A stretch of 64,000 nt of DNA from G958295935 sp965224235 (GTDB lineage: Bacteria > Chloroflexota > Dehalococcoidia > Lucifugimonadales > Lucifugimonadaceae): assembly GCA_965224235.1 (NCBI GenBank), contig CBDCYP010000002.1, forward strand, positions 1,302,001 to 1,366,000, read 5' to 3'. The notes beneath the pieces were generated by a model that saw nothing but the letters and a program-made list of their open reading frames with translations, was not told the origin of the DNA and searched no databases. Positions 42,528 through 51,175 of the stretch are shown piece after piece. How positions within the stretch are numbered: position 1 is the stretch's first letter; every line of letters begins with the position of its first letter. The translations under genes and the position numbers were made by a program.

Positions 42528-43137
42528 CCAGGCGAAGGCGGGGAGCCAAGTATATAGTTCCCAAAGGTTGGAGCGCCTCAAACTCAACAAACCCTTGCGC
42601 ACGGGAAAGCGCCCGTGGTTTCCCAGTGAATGTCCCGGTTCTTCGAGCGCGAACATGGTGGGAGACGAGGTTACCGCATTCGTACCGGATGAAGAACCGA
42701 CCGTGGCGCCCGTTTCCGGTTTTACGCTTTTCATTCCCAGGCATAGCTCCTGGTGGCACGTGTTGGAGCACCATCCTCCAGGTCAATATGGACCATTGGC
42801 TTTGGAAGGCAACCGCTTGAGGCTAGAACCAGGAGGTGAGCTCTTGGTGTGGCTCCCGGGGTTCACTCCGCACATCGAAAACGGCGAACATTCGGTGCGT
42901 AACGGATGAGGGCGGACCGTTGCAAGAGTTGTAGAAATGATAGGAGTGGTTGGCAATAGCGGGTCCAATTACCCGGGGAAATGCGCTAGTGGTGGAAGTT
43001 ACCGGATTCATGAGTTGAGAACGACCAACGATAGCGATTGGAAGAACTGGGATATGTGCGGTGATTGACCGCCTCCTGAGACGTTCGCCGCATTGCAGTG
43101 TCTGGCGTGTTGACGTCTCAAACGAGGACATTGCACG
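42528..43137. other. No supported gene
   Basis: 610 bp after the broken methyltransferase. The longest open frame is plus-strand 42508-42909, whose later half (PVSGFTLFIPRHSSWWHVLEH) is protein-like, but it overlaps the end of the methyltransferase, has no ribosome site, and matches nothing I know. A, T-richer composition and short overlapping frames on the minus strand (42823-43131) suggest decayed foreign DNA. Confidence 0.45.
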
Positions 43138-44070
43138 CTAGCCCGCGTTGGACATTACTTCCAGTAGTTCCAGGACAGCGTCGGCCGACCTGCGCAAAGC
43201 GGCGCTCTCTTCGTCGGCCAGTTTGATCTCCACTATTTCTTCAACACCGCCTGCGCCCAGTTTCACCGGCACCCCTACGAAGAGGCCCTGTATGCCGTAT
43301 TGGCCATTCAGGTAAGCCGCGCACGGGAGTATTTCTTTTCGATCGAGGAGAATGGAGTCCACCATTTGAGCCACCGCGGCGGACGGCGCGTAGTAGGCGC
43401 TGCCGGTCTTGAGCAGTCCGACGATCTCCGCCCCGCCGTCCCTGGTGCGCTGGACGATCTCCTCAAGTCTGGATTCTTCGATGAGTTCCGCGACGGGCTG
43501 CCCGCCGATGGTCGTGGAGCCGATCAACGGGACCATGGTGTCGCCGTGCCCGCCGAGGACGTATGCCGAAACGTTTGTGACGGACACATTAAGTTCTCTG
43601 GCCAGGAATGTGCGGAACCTTGCGGTGTCCAGAATGCCGGCCATGCCGACAACCCGCTCGCTGGGGAATCCGCACACGTTATGGGCGTGCTGGACCATGG
43701 CGTCAAGTGGATTGGAGACCACCACGAGCACGCTATCCGGCGAGTACCGAGCAACCTCTTCGGTCACGGAGCCAACGATCCTCATGTTCGTCAGAAGCAG
43801 GTCGTCGCGGCTCATGCCGGGCCTGCGGGCTATACCGGCGGTCACCACGACTACGTCCGAACCGGCGGTGGCTTCATAGCTGTTCGAACCTGTTATGAGG
43901 GCGTCCGTCCCAATGACAGGCCCGCTTTCAAGAATGTCGAGGGCCTTGCCTTGCGGCATGTCCGGCACTATGTCCACTAACACGACGTCTGCGTACCCGC
44001 GTTCGAATATCCGCTGAGCGGTAGTTGCGCCAACGTTTCCGCCTCCTACCACCGTCACTTTTTGCTTCAT
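43138..44070 (-). CDS. mdh: Malate dehydrogenase (LDH-like type)
   Basis: 310 aa. NAD-binding VVGGGNVGATTAQRI near 7-21. Catalytic/substrate residues: Arg in GIARRPGMSRDDLL (about 80-93), Asn in VVSNPLDAMV near 120, Arg in MAGILDTARFR near 148-152, and catalytic His in YVLGGHGDTMVP near 177. The Arg-Arg-Pro at the mobile loop marks malate rather than lactate as substrate. It is the LDH-like MDH common in Chloroflexota. It lies 109 bp downstream of icd in the same direction, with a GGAAGAG ribosome site, and probably shares a transcript: two successive TCA enzymes. Confidence 0.93.
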   Translation of the reverse strand: MKQKVTVVGGGNVGATTAQRIFERGYADVVLVDIVPDMPQGKALDILESGPVIGTDALITGSNSYEATAGSDVVVVTAGIARRPGMSRDDLLLTNMRIVGSVTEEVARYSPDSVLVVVSNPLDAMVQHAHNVCGFPSERVVGMAGILDTARFRTFLARELNVSVTNVSAYVLGGHGDTMVPLIGSTTIGGQPVAELIEESRLEEIVQRTRDGGAEIVGLLKTGSAYYAPSAAVAQMVDSILLDRKEILPCAAYLNGQYGIQGLFVGVPVKLGAGGVEEIVEIKLADEESAALRRSADAVLELLEVMSNAG

Positions 44071-44179
44071 CGATCTACTCTTCCTGTCGTCAATGCCGTT
44101 GTTCGGGCTGTACGGTCAGGTCGGACAGGATTCAATCCCTGACGATATCGGCCACCCGGTATTTGGGTCGGAGAGCCGC

Positions 44180-45385
44180 TCATTTCGCTGCCACGTACCG
44201 ATCCCATCGTTGTTCCAATTCGGGGTCGCGGACGGTTTCGAGTATGTATTGCCCGAACTCCCCAGCAGTCACACCGGTATTTCGCCCAGTGATTTGGAGC
44301 CGTCGTTCGTATTGACCGCACACCTCGAGCGCCATGTCGACCCGTTTTCCCAGGTCCCCGTACCCAAGATGGGAGAGCATCAGTCCAGCGGCTTTGAGTA
44401 CTGAGCTGGGATCGGCGTACTTGGCCCTGCCTTCAGCGACCATTCGTGGGGCCGAGCCGTGAATCGCCTCGAACATTGCGTAGCGCGTCCCGATGTTTGC
44501 GCTTCCAGCCGTGCCCACGCCGCCCTGAATTTCTGCCGCCTCATCGGTAAGGATGTCGCCGTAGAGGTTGGGCATCACGAGAACCTGGAAGTCGGAACGG
44601 CGGGCTTTGTCCAGCAACTTTGCCGTCATGATGTCTATGTACCAGCTATCCCACGAAATGCCGGGATAGTCGGCGGCCACACGTTCGGCCACCTGTAGAA
44701 AACGGCCGTCGCCTGCCTTGACGATGTTCGCCTTGGTAACCACCGTTACCCTGTCCTTGCCGGTACGGCGGGCGTGGTCGAAAGCCGCACGGATTATTCG
44801 TTCTGAGCCAGGGGTAGAAATGATCCGGAAATCGATCGAGATATCGTCCGTTACATCGATGCCTTGACTTCCGAGCGCGTAGAGGTCTTCGGTGTTTTCC
44901 CGGAAGAATGTCCAATCGATGCCTTCCGACGGTACCCTCACAGGCCGCACGTTGGCGAATAGATCGAGGGCCTTTCTCATGCCCACGTTTGCGGATTCGA
45001 GGTTTGGCCACTCGTCGCCTTTTTCGGGAGTTGTGGTAGGCCCTTTGAGTGTGACGTGGCAGGACTTGATCTCCTCCAGCACGTCGTCAGGGATCGACTG
45101 CATGTGGGCAGCGCGATTCTCGATCGTCAGCCCTTCGATATTCCGGAATTGGACTTTTCCTGCGGCCACTTCGGCGGACAGTAACTCTTCTAGAACCTGA
45201 CGGCCAACGCCGGCAATCGCAGGGCCAATGCCGTCGCCACCGATGATGCCGATCACTACGGGATTAATCGATCCGTAGTCCACAGGCGCGCCCTCGTTCT
45301 TTACCGCTTCGACCCGGGCGATCTGCTCGTTGATGATCGTTGCGAAGTGTTCTTTGGCGTTATCAATTGCCGATTGGCTTATCAT
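44180..45385 (-). CDS. icd: Isocitrate dehydrogenase
   Basis: 401 aa decarboxylating dehydrogenase of the isocitrate/isopropylmalate family. Nucleotide-site GIIGGDGIGPAIAG near 47-59; substrate-binding Arg in FANVRPVRVPSEGIDWTFFRENTEDLYALG (about 140-168); Mg-binding Asp in LVMPNLYGDILTDEAAEIQGG near 262-282; IHGSAPRMVAEGRAKYADPSSVLKAAGLM near 300-330. Cofactor (NAD or NADP) is unsettled from the text. ATG 45385 follows AAAGGAG by five bases. It is preceded by a duplicated 72-bp leader that encodes a small His-rich peptide. Confidence 0.93.
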   Translation of the reverse strand: MISQSAIDNAKEHFATIINEQIARVEAVKNEGAPVDYGSINPVVIGIIGGDGIGPAIAGVGRQVLEELLSAEVAAGKVQFRNIEGLTIENRAAHMQSIPDDVLEEIKSCHVTLKGPTTTPEKGDEWPNLESANVGMRKALDLFANVRPVRVPSEGIDWTFFRENTEDLYALGSQGIDVTDDISIDFRIISTPGSERIIRAAFDHARRTGKDRVTVVTKANIVKAGDGRFLQVAERVAADYPGISWDSWYIDIMTAKLLDKARRSDFQVLVMPNLYGDILTDEAAEIQGGVGTAGSANIGTRYAMFEAIHGSAPRMVAEGRAKYADPSSVLKAAGLMLSHLGYGDLGKRVDMALEVCGQYERRLQITGRNTGVTAGEFGQYILETVRDPELEQRWDRYVAAK

Positions 45386-45521
45386 TCCGGCTCCTTTAGG
45401 AATTCATATCTTTCCGATGATGTCGCAGGTGATGATGCTTCGGAAGCTGTTTAACGTTATTGATTGCCGATTGGCCCGTCATTCCTACTCTCAAAGGCGG
45501 TCACATCCTGCCGATGGCGTC
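45353..45521. repeat. Two tandem 72-bp copies of the icd translation-start region
   Basis: Copy 45353-45424 holds the icd ATG, ribosome site and first 11 codons. Copy 45450-45521 aligns with it without gaps, 51 of 72 bases identical by my hand count (about 71%), including an 11-bp exact block. The offset is 97 bp. Several mismatches are transitions, consistent with an old duplication. Confidence 0.75.
45396..45482 (-). CDS. Small leader ORF upstream of icd, encoded by a duplicated leader
   Basis: 28 codons: MTGQSAINNVKQ, then LPKHHHLRHHRKDMNS. Its first 12 residues closely copy the start of Icd (MISQSAIDNAKE), because it lies in an upstream duplicate of the icd translation-start region. The ATG at 45482 has AGTAGGA upstream. 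The stop TAA lies 10 bp before the icd ATG, inside its ribosome site, a geometry that couples translation. It contains five His in seven residues. It could be a regulatory leader peptide, or simply a by-product of the duplication. Confidence 0.4.
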   Translation of the reverse strand: MTGQSAINNVKQLPKHHHLRHHRKDMNS

Positions 45522-45568
45522 TCATTTGGGAGGCATCGCCGGTCAGCGGTGGGTCAGGTCAATCGCGC

Positions 45569-46057
45569 CTACAGCCACTTGTGGGGTTTGCCGCGAATCG
45601 GGAGCAGTTTGCCGGTATCAGGCCGAATGGCGTGTGTTTCGTGCGTCTTCCCTGCGTTCTTGGCAGTGACGTTCCGCACACCCTCTATCCCCGCGATCCC
45701 AAGGCTGACCACATTTCCGATTGCCACGAACAAAACGTCCGCCGCCTCATGGCAAGTCTCGGGTTCGTCTCCGGAGTTGGCCGCTTCCAGCATCTCCTCA
45801 ATTTCTTCGCGTAAGTACGGCGCCCTTTCAATTATGACCTCACAGCAAGAGCGCGTCGCACGGCTGCCGCCATCAATGCCAAAGCGCTCGTGAAAGTCCC
45901 ACACCTCGGCGGCCATGTCGGCAACTAATTTCACAAAGTTATCTCGCCCGTCGTCGGAACGTGAATGTGGCTCGTTGGGTTCGAAATTGATTTGTGATCG
46001 AGAAGGAGTTTTTGGTTTGGCCTGCGCCAACGATGCCCCCCAATATAGTCCGGCCAC
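45569..46057 (-). CDS. MazG-like nucleotide pyrophosphohydrolase
   Basis: 162 aa in the longest reading from GTG 46057. The MazG/phosphoribosyl-ATP-pyrophosphohydrolase-like helical core is LREEIEEMLEAANSGDEPETCHEAADVLFVAIGNVVSLGI (about 79-118), with the conserved EExxE then EAADxxF metal-binding acidics. The N-terminal 40 residues are polar (SRSQINFEPNEPHSRSDDGRD) and less conserved. A start at GTG 45934 (VKLVADMAAEV), eight bases after GGCGAGA, would fit better. Family members hydrolyse nucleoside triphosphates to monophosphates; substrate is not known. It stands between the carboxylase gene and icd on the same strand. Confidence 0.72.
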   Translation of the reverse strand: MAGLYWGASLAQAKPKTPSRSQINFEPNEPHSRSDDGRDNFVKLVADMAAEVWDFHERFGIDGGSRATRSCCEVIIERAPYLREEIEEMLEAANSGDEPETCHEAADVLFVAIGNVVSLGIAGIEGVRNVTAKNAGKTHETHAIRPDTGKLLPIRGKPHKWL

Positions 46058-46132
46058 TAATGGCCGCTTAATGCTCGATTGAATGCAGTGAATTGCCGTG
46101 GTTCGGATGCGGCGCTTATCGCCGCGACAAGC

Positions 46133-47770
46133 CTACAGCGGAATGTTGCCGTGTTTCTTTGGCGGCGAACTGTCGACTTTGTTGGCGAGCATGCGCAGCG
46201 CCCTGATGATTGTGAAGCGTGTCTCCGCCGGATCGATCACGTCGTCCAAATATCCGCGGTTCGCCGCCACGTACGGGTTGGCGAAACGTTCCCTGTAATC
46301 GGATATCAGCTCCGCCCTCTTCGCTTCAGGGTCGTCTGCCCCTGCGATCTCCCTGCGGCTGATGATGTTTACCGCGCCATCGGGACCCATTACCGCGATC
46401 TCGGCGCCCGGCCATGCCAGATTGACGTCCGAGCGCAACTCCTTGCTGCTCATTACGATGTAGGCGCCGCCGTACGCCTTGCGAAGAATGAGGGCAATCT
46501 TGGGGACGGTCGCCTCGGAATAGGCGTAGATCAGCTTTGCGCCATGGCGAATAATGCCTCCGTACTCTTGCGCCGTGCCCGGCATGAACCCCGGAACGTC
46601 AACCAGGGTCACTATCGGCACGTTGAACGCGTCGCAGAACCGGACAAATCGCGCGGCCTTGTCGGACGCGTCTATGTCGAGGACCCCTGCAAGATGCGCA
46701 GCCTGGTTGGCGACCATGCCAACGGTCCCTCCCCCCATTCGGGCGAATCCAACTACGATGTTCGGGGCGAACGCGTGATGGACTGGCAGAAAATCGCCAT
46801 CATCGACTATATGCGAAATCACGTCGTGGACGTCGTAGGACTGAGACGGGTCTCCCGGAACCACGTCGGCCAGCGCCTCGTCGACCCTGTCCACGGGGTC
46901 TGTCGACTCGTCCGCGGGCGGCGATTCGGTGTTGTTCGAAGGCAGGTACGAAAGAAGCCGCCGCACCTGTCTAAAGCATTCCGCCTCGTCAGGCGCGGTG
47001 AAGTGAGCGACGCCGCTGCGGGAGGCGTGCGACGCCGCGCCACCGAGTTCCTCGTGGCTGACCTGTTCGCCGGTCACCGCCCTTACGACGTCCGGGCCGG
47101 TAATGTACATCTGCCCTATCGTTTCCACCATGAATATGAAGTCGGTAATAGCGGGTGAATAGACCGCGCCTCCGGCGGCAGGGCCGGCGATCACAGTGAT
47201 CTGTGGCACGACTCCGGACGCGAGCGTGTTTCGTCTGAATATTTCAGCGTAGCCATGAAGGGAATCGACTCCCTCCTGAATACGCGCTCCGCCGGAGTCG
47301 TTTATCCCGACTATCGGGCAGCCATTTCGCACCGCGTGATCCATAACCTTGCAGATCTTTAGCGCCGCTACTTCGGACAGTGAGCCCCCGAGCACAGAGA
47401 AATCCTGCGCGTACGCGAACACCTGTCGCCCGTTGACTAGCCCGTTGCCGGTAACCACGGAGTCGCCCGGGAATCTCTGACGGTCCAGTCCAAGGTCGGT
47501 TGCCCGATGAGTTGCGAATGTGTCAATCTCGGAGAACGTGCCCGGGTCGAAGAGCTTATCCAACCGCTCGCGAGCAGTTAATTTGCCGCGCTTGCGCTGA
47601 GCCTCGATTCTCCGCTCACCACCTCCGAGTCGCGCTTCTCGCCGCCGTTTCCGTAGATCGTAGCGAGGGTCGACCGGCAGAGGGTTTTGCGCGGGCTTCT
47701 CCGGCGAAGCATGATTATCTGGCGGTATGGTGGATACCTCCCTGGTCGACCTGAATGCCGATCCGGTCAT
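46133..47770 (-). CDS. Acyl-CoA carboxylase beta (carboxyltransferase) subunit, propionyl/acetyl-CoA type
   Basis: Biotin-dependent carboxyltransferase moving CO2 from biotin to the acyl-CoA. 545 aa from ATG 47770 (the frame is open to 47956). Two crotonase-fold domains: the first with GGARIQEGVDSLHGYAEIF (about 165-184) and GPAAGGAVYSPAITDFIFMV near 200-220; the second with DVPGFMPGTAQEYGGIIRHGAKLIYAYSEATVPK near 410-443 and GGAYIVMSSKELRSDVNLAWPGAEIAVMGPDGAVNI. The start is debatable: a strong AGGGAGG at 47737-47743 sits eight bases before an in-frame ATA at 47728, with no standard start there. The biotin carboxylase/carrier subunit is not in the window. Confidence 0.92.
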   Translation of the reverse strand: MTGSAFRSTREVSTIPPDNHASPEKPAQNPLPVDPRYDLRKRRREARLGGGERRIEAQRKRGKLTARERLDKLFDPGTFSEIDTFATHRATDLGLDRQRFPGDSVVTGNGLVNGRQVFAYAQDFSVLGGSLSEVAALKICKVMDHAVRNGCPIVGINDSGGARIQEGVDSLHGYAEIFRRNTLASGVVPQITVIAGPAAGGAVYSPAITDFIFMVETIGQMYITGPDVVRAVTGEQVSHEELGGAASHASRSGVAHFTAPDEAECFRQVRRLLSYLPSNNTESPPADESTDPVDRVDEALADVVPGDPSQSYDVHDVISHIVDDGDFLPVHHAFAPNIVVGFARMGGGTVGMVANQAAHLAGVLDIDASDKAARFVRFCDAFNVPIVTLVDVPGFMPGTAQEYGGIIRHGAKLIYAYSEATVPKIALILRKAYGGAYIVMSSKELRSDVNLAWPGAEIAVMGPDGAVNIISRREIAGADDPEAKRAELISDYRERFANPYVAANRGYLDDVIDPAETRFTIIRALRMLANKVDSSPPKKHGNIPL

Positions 47771-47960
47771 GTGTGCGACGTTCGTTAAAATGAGGGTGAC
47801 GGCATATTCTACGCGCTTATGAAGCCTGAATTGGCCTGATATCACATTAGGCTGGTATGCCGCGAGGGTGGGCCGAAGGACAGGAGGCCGATTGCGGTGG
47901 TTGGCAGCCTTGGCGAAAATTACCTGCCGGAGAGATCGAATCCCGGGTCGGCGCACGCCA

Positions 47961-48848
47961 ATGACTATCGTAACTAGCGGGATGCAGATCGGTAAACGCC
48001 GTTTCGAGTGGGGTGCCCGTACCTACGTGATGGGAGTGCTTAACGTCACGCCGGACTCGTTCTCGGGTGACGGGTTATTGGCGTCGGGCATCGACCCTGG
48101 ATGGGTGGAACGTGCCGCTGACCAAGCCTTATGGATCGAGGCCGCGGGGGCGGACATCATCGACGTGGGCGGAGAATCCACTCGCCCGCCATCACGATAT
48201 CGGGGAGCAAAGCCGGTCGACGAAACGGAGGAGTTGCGTCGAATTATCCCAGTGATCGAATCTCTTCACGCGAATCTTTCTATCCCCATCAGCATTGACA
48301 CGCGCAAGGCTAACGTAGCGCGTGCGGCAGTCGATGCCGGCGCGGCGATGATCAACGACGTTTCGATGTTGGCCGACCCGAATATGGCAGGAACCGCGGC
48401 GGACCTGGGAGTGCCGCTGGCAATCGGCCACACCCGCTCTCGTGCGAACTACAAGGACGCGACCGTCGAGGTAATCGCCGACCTTCGGGTTGCGGTCGAA
48501 CGCGCGCTCGAAGCCGGGGTCTCACAGGACAATATCATCATCGACCCGGGCATTGGATTCGGGAAAAAAGCTCGGCATAGCCTCGACGTCTTGAACCGCC
48601 TCGGGGAATTTCACGTACTCCAATTGCCTGTTCTTGTGGGTACGTCCCGCAAGTCATTCATCGGCGAAGTGCTCGACCTGGCGGTTGAAGAGAGGTTGGA
48701 AGGCACGGCCGCAACGGTGGCGCTGAATATCGCGCACAAGGCCGACATCGTCAGAGTCCATGACGTCTCGGAGATGGTGCGAGTTGCCCGAATGGCGGAC
48801 GCGGTAGTCCGGAGGACTGACGGCGGGGGCGCTCCGCGGCCCAAATGA
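47961..48848 (+). CDS. folP: Dihydropteroate synthase
   Basis: 295 aa from ATG 47961 (the frame continues upstream to 47868, but this start precedes the family's first conserved strand). Folate-pathway enzyme joining p-aminobenzoate to the pterin pyrophosphate. Motifs: MGVLNVTPDSFSGDG near 25-38 (pyrophosphate-loop), DIIDVGGESTRP near 66-77, ISIDTRKANVAR near 110, DPGIGFGKKARHSL near 195 (the conserved Lys), and GTSRKSFIG near 225-233. Followed after 24 bp by folK in the same direction. Confidence 0.93.
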   Translation: MTIVTSGMQIGKRRFEWGARTYVMGVLNVTPDSFSGDGLLASGIDPGWVERAADQALWIEAAGADIIDVGGESTRPPSRYRGAKPVDETEELRRIIPVIESLHANLSIPISIDTRKANVARAAVDAGAAMINDVSMLADPNMAGTAADLGVPLAIGHTRSRANYKDATVEVIADLRVAVERALEAGVSQDNIIIDPGIGFGKKARHSLDVLNRLGEFHVLQLPVLVGTSRKSFIGEVLDLAVEERLEGTAATVALNIAHKADIVRVHDVSEMVRVARMADAVVRRTDGGGAPRPK

Positions 48849-48872
48849 ACTGCCGGACAAGTAGTCTCTGAC

Positions 48873-49367
48873 ATGGCTGAAACATTGTGTTGCTACGTCG
48901 GCCTGGGGAGCAATCTAGGCGACAGAGTTGCCAAACTTGCCGCGGCGCGGCGGCGACTCAATGAAGCAGGTCGACTCGTTGCCCGGTCCTCGATATACGA
49001 GACTGCGCCATGGGGAGTCGATCCCGGTCAGCCCGATTACCTGAACCAGGTCGTATCGCTAGCTACTCCCCTCCCACCGGCTGACTTGCTCAAGTTGCTG
49101 CTGACTACCGAACTGGACCTGGGGCGCGTGCGCACTACCCCCGGCGGCCCGAGGTTGATCGACCTTGACCTGCTGCTTTATGGTGAACGGGTCATCGACG
49201 AGCCGGGCCTCACACTGCCGCACCCCCGTATGTGCGAACGGGCGTTTGTTCTTGCCCCGCTAGCCGAGATCGCGCCTGACGTGACACACCCGGTCAATGG
49301 CATTTCGATCAGCGCCCTCAATGCCAGGGTCGATCAAAGAGGCGTTCGACTCTGGCGCCGCGGTTGA
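48873..49367 (+). CDS. folK: 2-amino-4-hydroxy-6-hydroxymethyldihydropteridine pyrophosphokinase
   Basis: 164 aa HPPK. GLGSNLGDR near 10-18, SSIYETAPWGVDPGQPDYLNQVV near 40-62 (pterin-binding region), and RPGGPRLIDLDLLLYGERVID near 88-110, whose DLD acidics bind Mg-ATP. It acts directly before FolP in folate synthesis: it makes the pterin pyrophosphate FolP uses. 24 bp downstream of folP, so probably co-transcribed. Convergent with the membrane protein gene that ends 12 bp away. Confidence 0.93.
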   Translation: MAETLCCYVGLGSNLGDRVAKLAAARRRLNEAGRLVARSSIYETAPWGVDPGQPDYLNQVVSLATPLPPADLLKLLLTTELDLGRVRTTPGGPRLIDLDLLLYGERVIDEPGLTLPHPRMCERAFVLAPLAEIAPDVTHPVNGISISALNARVDQRGVRLWRRG

Positions 49368-49379
49368 GGTGGGCGATCA

Positions 49380-49865
49380 TCAGCCCAGGGCAGCCGCCAG
49401 CAGCGTACCCAGCAGGCCGGCCAGCAGATATATCGTCAGGCCAATGGCCACGATGGCGTTGTAACCGAGAAGCCACGACGCGCGGCGCAAGATACCCGGA
49501 CCGGGTGTCGTACCGAATCCAGAGCGCCTGAACCGCCATACCAGGTAGAACATCCACAGGGCCAGAGCCAACTTTACGCCCAGGATAATGAACCACATCG
49601 GGCTGACCTCATTGCCGGTAAGGCGGTCGAACATGAGTATCAGGCCGCTGACGACGAGGGCTATGACGGCTGCGTCTACCAGTTCCTTGTAGACGCTGGC
49701 GATCGGGCCAATCAACTGGCGCCCCAACCCTGGATTGGCGGCGAACACGGGACGCAAAACAAGCGCGAAGAATATTGAGCCGCCTACCCACGCAACTGCG
49801 CCAACGGCGTGGATCCAACGAACCAGCCACATCAGCCAGTCGATCGCGGTAATGTCGCCGATCAT
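49380..49865 (-). CDS. CopD-like integral membrane protein
   Basis: 161 aa with four predicted TM helices (about 8-35, 60-80, 92-112, 135-158). The opening WLVRWIHAVGAVAWVGGSIFFALVLRPVF has the conserved His-containing first helix of CopD-family and related proteins, and LRPVFAANPG then the soluble loop. CopD proteins act in copper handling, but many short relatives are uncharacterised, so the copper role is not assured. It is adjacent to a TlpA-like lipoprotein; together they may serve cytochrome or copper-protein maturation. Confidence 0.65.
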   Translation of the reverse strand: MIGDITAIDWLMWLVRWIHAVGAVAWVGGSIFFALVLRPVFAANPGLGRQLIGPIASVYKELVDAAVIALVVSGLILMFDRLTGNEVSPMWFIILGVKLALALWMFYLVWRFRRSGFGTTPGPGILRRASWLLGYNAIVAIGLTIYLLAGLLGTLLAAALG

Positions 49866-49952
49866 GCGGCGATTATCGCATGCTGCCCTGAACCGACAGC
49901 GGAGACAGCTTTAAGCCAACACGACTGTCCCCTGCCGAACGTGCGCTAAGGA

Positions 49953-50549
49953 TCAGGACTCGACGATATTCTCGATCTGTTCCCGCAGGTCTTCCTTGGT
50001 TATGAGGCCATTCCACTTCTTGACGATGTCGTGGTTTCGGTTCAGGAATACTGTCGTGGGATACGAAAAGATTTTGTACTCCAACTGAATGGCCGAGTTT
50101 TCGTCCGGGATGTTCGAGTACCCGACCCCCACTTCCTTCAGGAAGGCAAGGCCGTCGGCCTTCGAATCGATGCCGAGTTGCTGTATTCCGACAAACTGGA
50201 CACCCTGGTCCTTGAATTCGGCGAAAACCTCCTGCAGATCCGGCATTTCCGCGCGGCACGGGGGACACGACGGAAACCAGAAGTTAACGACGACGGGCTG
50301 ACCCGCTAATGCTGCGAGATCAAAAGTACCGTGCTCGAAAGTTTCGGCGGCAATTTTGGGTGCGTCGCCAGTTGACGCAATTGTGGTCTGCCCTGCTTCA
50401 TTCGCAGGAGCAGCCCCGGTCGTACCGGGTTCTTCCGAAGAAGAAGAGCTCCCACACGCCAACGCCGCAATAGCTAACACGATTCCGGCTACCAGAACGC
50501 CACTGAAGCCAGAGGAAACGTGTACTCCCGTTAACTCAGTCAATCTCAT
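49953..50549 (-). CDS. TlpA-like thioredoxin-fold lipoprotein
   Basis: 198 aa. Signal peptide with lipobox LAC near residue 32 (IAALACGSSSSSEEPG), a serine/glutamate-rich linker, then a thioredoxin-like domain of the TlpA/ResA type: FDLAALAGQPVVVNFWFPSCPPCRAEMPDLQEVF with the active-site CPPC near 93-96, and the cis-Pro in FSYPTTVFLNRN near 163-165. It would be anchored outside the membrane, reducing disulfides during cytochrome or cuproprotein assembly. The neighbouring CopD-like membrane gene runs in the same direction. Confidence 0.9.
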   Translation of the reverse strand: MRLTELTGVHVSSGFSGVLVAGIVLAIAALACGSSSSSEEPGTTGAAPANEAGQTTIASTGDAPKIAAETFEHGTFDLAALAGQPVVVNFWFPSCPPCRAEMPDLQEVFAEFKDQGVQFVGIQQLGIDSKADGLAFLKEVGVGYSNIPDENSAIQLEYKIFSYPTTVFLNRNHDIVKKWNGLITKEDLREQIENIVES

Positions 50550-50730
50550 CGCTATTCCTCATGCTGTTACTTCAGGATTCCAACCCCGCCTCACCTTGGC
50601 CGCTGTACGGGGATTCTCATAGGGATTTGATGATCGGGCGGGTCATGCCGATTCCAGAATGCTGACGGCCTGCGGTCGATTTAAGACTACGCCCCACGAC
50701 GGTTTCTGCGATTCATTTTGTTGCTCCTGA

Positions 50731-51159
50731 TCACATCCATCCAGTGGCCGTTCCGACGGCGACGGGGACGCCTCCTTGGTCTTCGCATACCAGCTCTACC
50801 TCGTATCTCGTCTGTTCGCCTTCGGCCTTGGCGTCAAGACAACGAGCCTTTGGCGTGATGCTGTCCCCAATCCGTACAGGAGCGACGAACTTGAGACTAA
50901 ACGAGCCGGCACCAAGCCACTCGACGCCGAAAATGTCGGCCATAAAATCGACGATGTAGCCTTGCGCCATCGCGCCGGAGGCGGCCCTGCCGGGGATGCC
51001 GCACAGCCTGGCGAATTCGTCGTCAGTGTGGACGTTCTTCGAAGGCCAGCCCGCATCGGCGGGCCATCCGCCCGAGAACTGCCATGTCTGGTAGGACGTA
51101 ACCGGATTGGCGCTGCCGCTAATCCAGCCACCCGTCTTGAACTTTTCGCACGTTAGCAC
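50731..51159 (-). CDS. Hot-dog-fold MaoC-like protein
   Basis: 142 aa single hot-dog domain. The conserved element is FARLCGIPGRAASGAMAQGYIVDFMADIFG (about 50-79), a variant of the MaoC D(x)NP.H....F.G..AHG pattern with His of the catalytic motif not in the usual place (N-terminal half has WPSKNVHTDDEFA). It probably pairs with the next hot-dog protein as a heteromeric enoyl-CoA hydratase or acyl-CoA-binding dehydratase. It is last in a minus-strand cluster of CoA-ester genes. Confidence 0.7.
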   Translation of the reverse strand: MLTCEKFKTGGWISGSANPVTSYQTWQFSGGWPADAGWPSKNVHTDDEFARLCGIPGRAASGAMAQGYIVDFMADIFGVEWLGAGSFSLKFVAPVRIGDSITPKARCLDAKAEGEQTRYEVELVCEDQGGVPVAVGTATGWM

Positions 51160-51175
51160 GATGCCAACTCAATCT

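Noticed and set aside
42508..42909. 134-codon open frame after the methyltransferase
   Set aside because: It overlaps the HNH end, has no ribosome site and no recognisable family; composition does not look like neighbouring genes.
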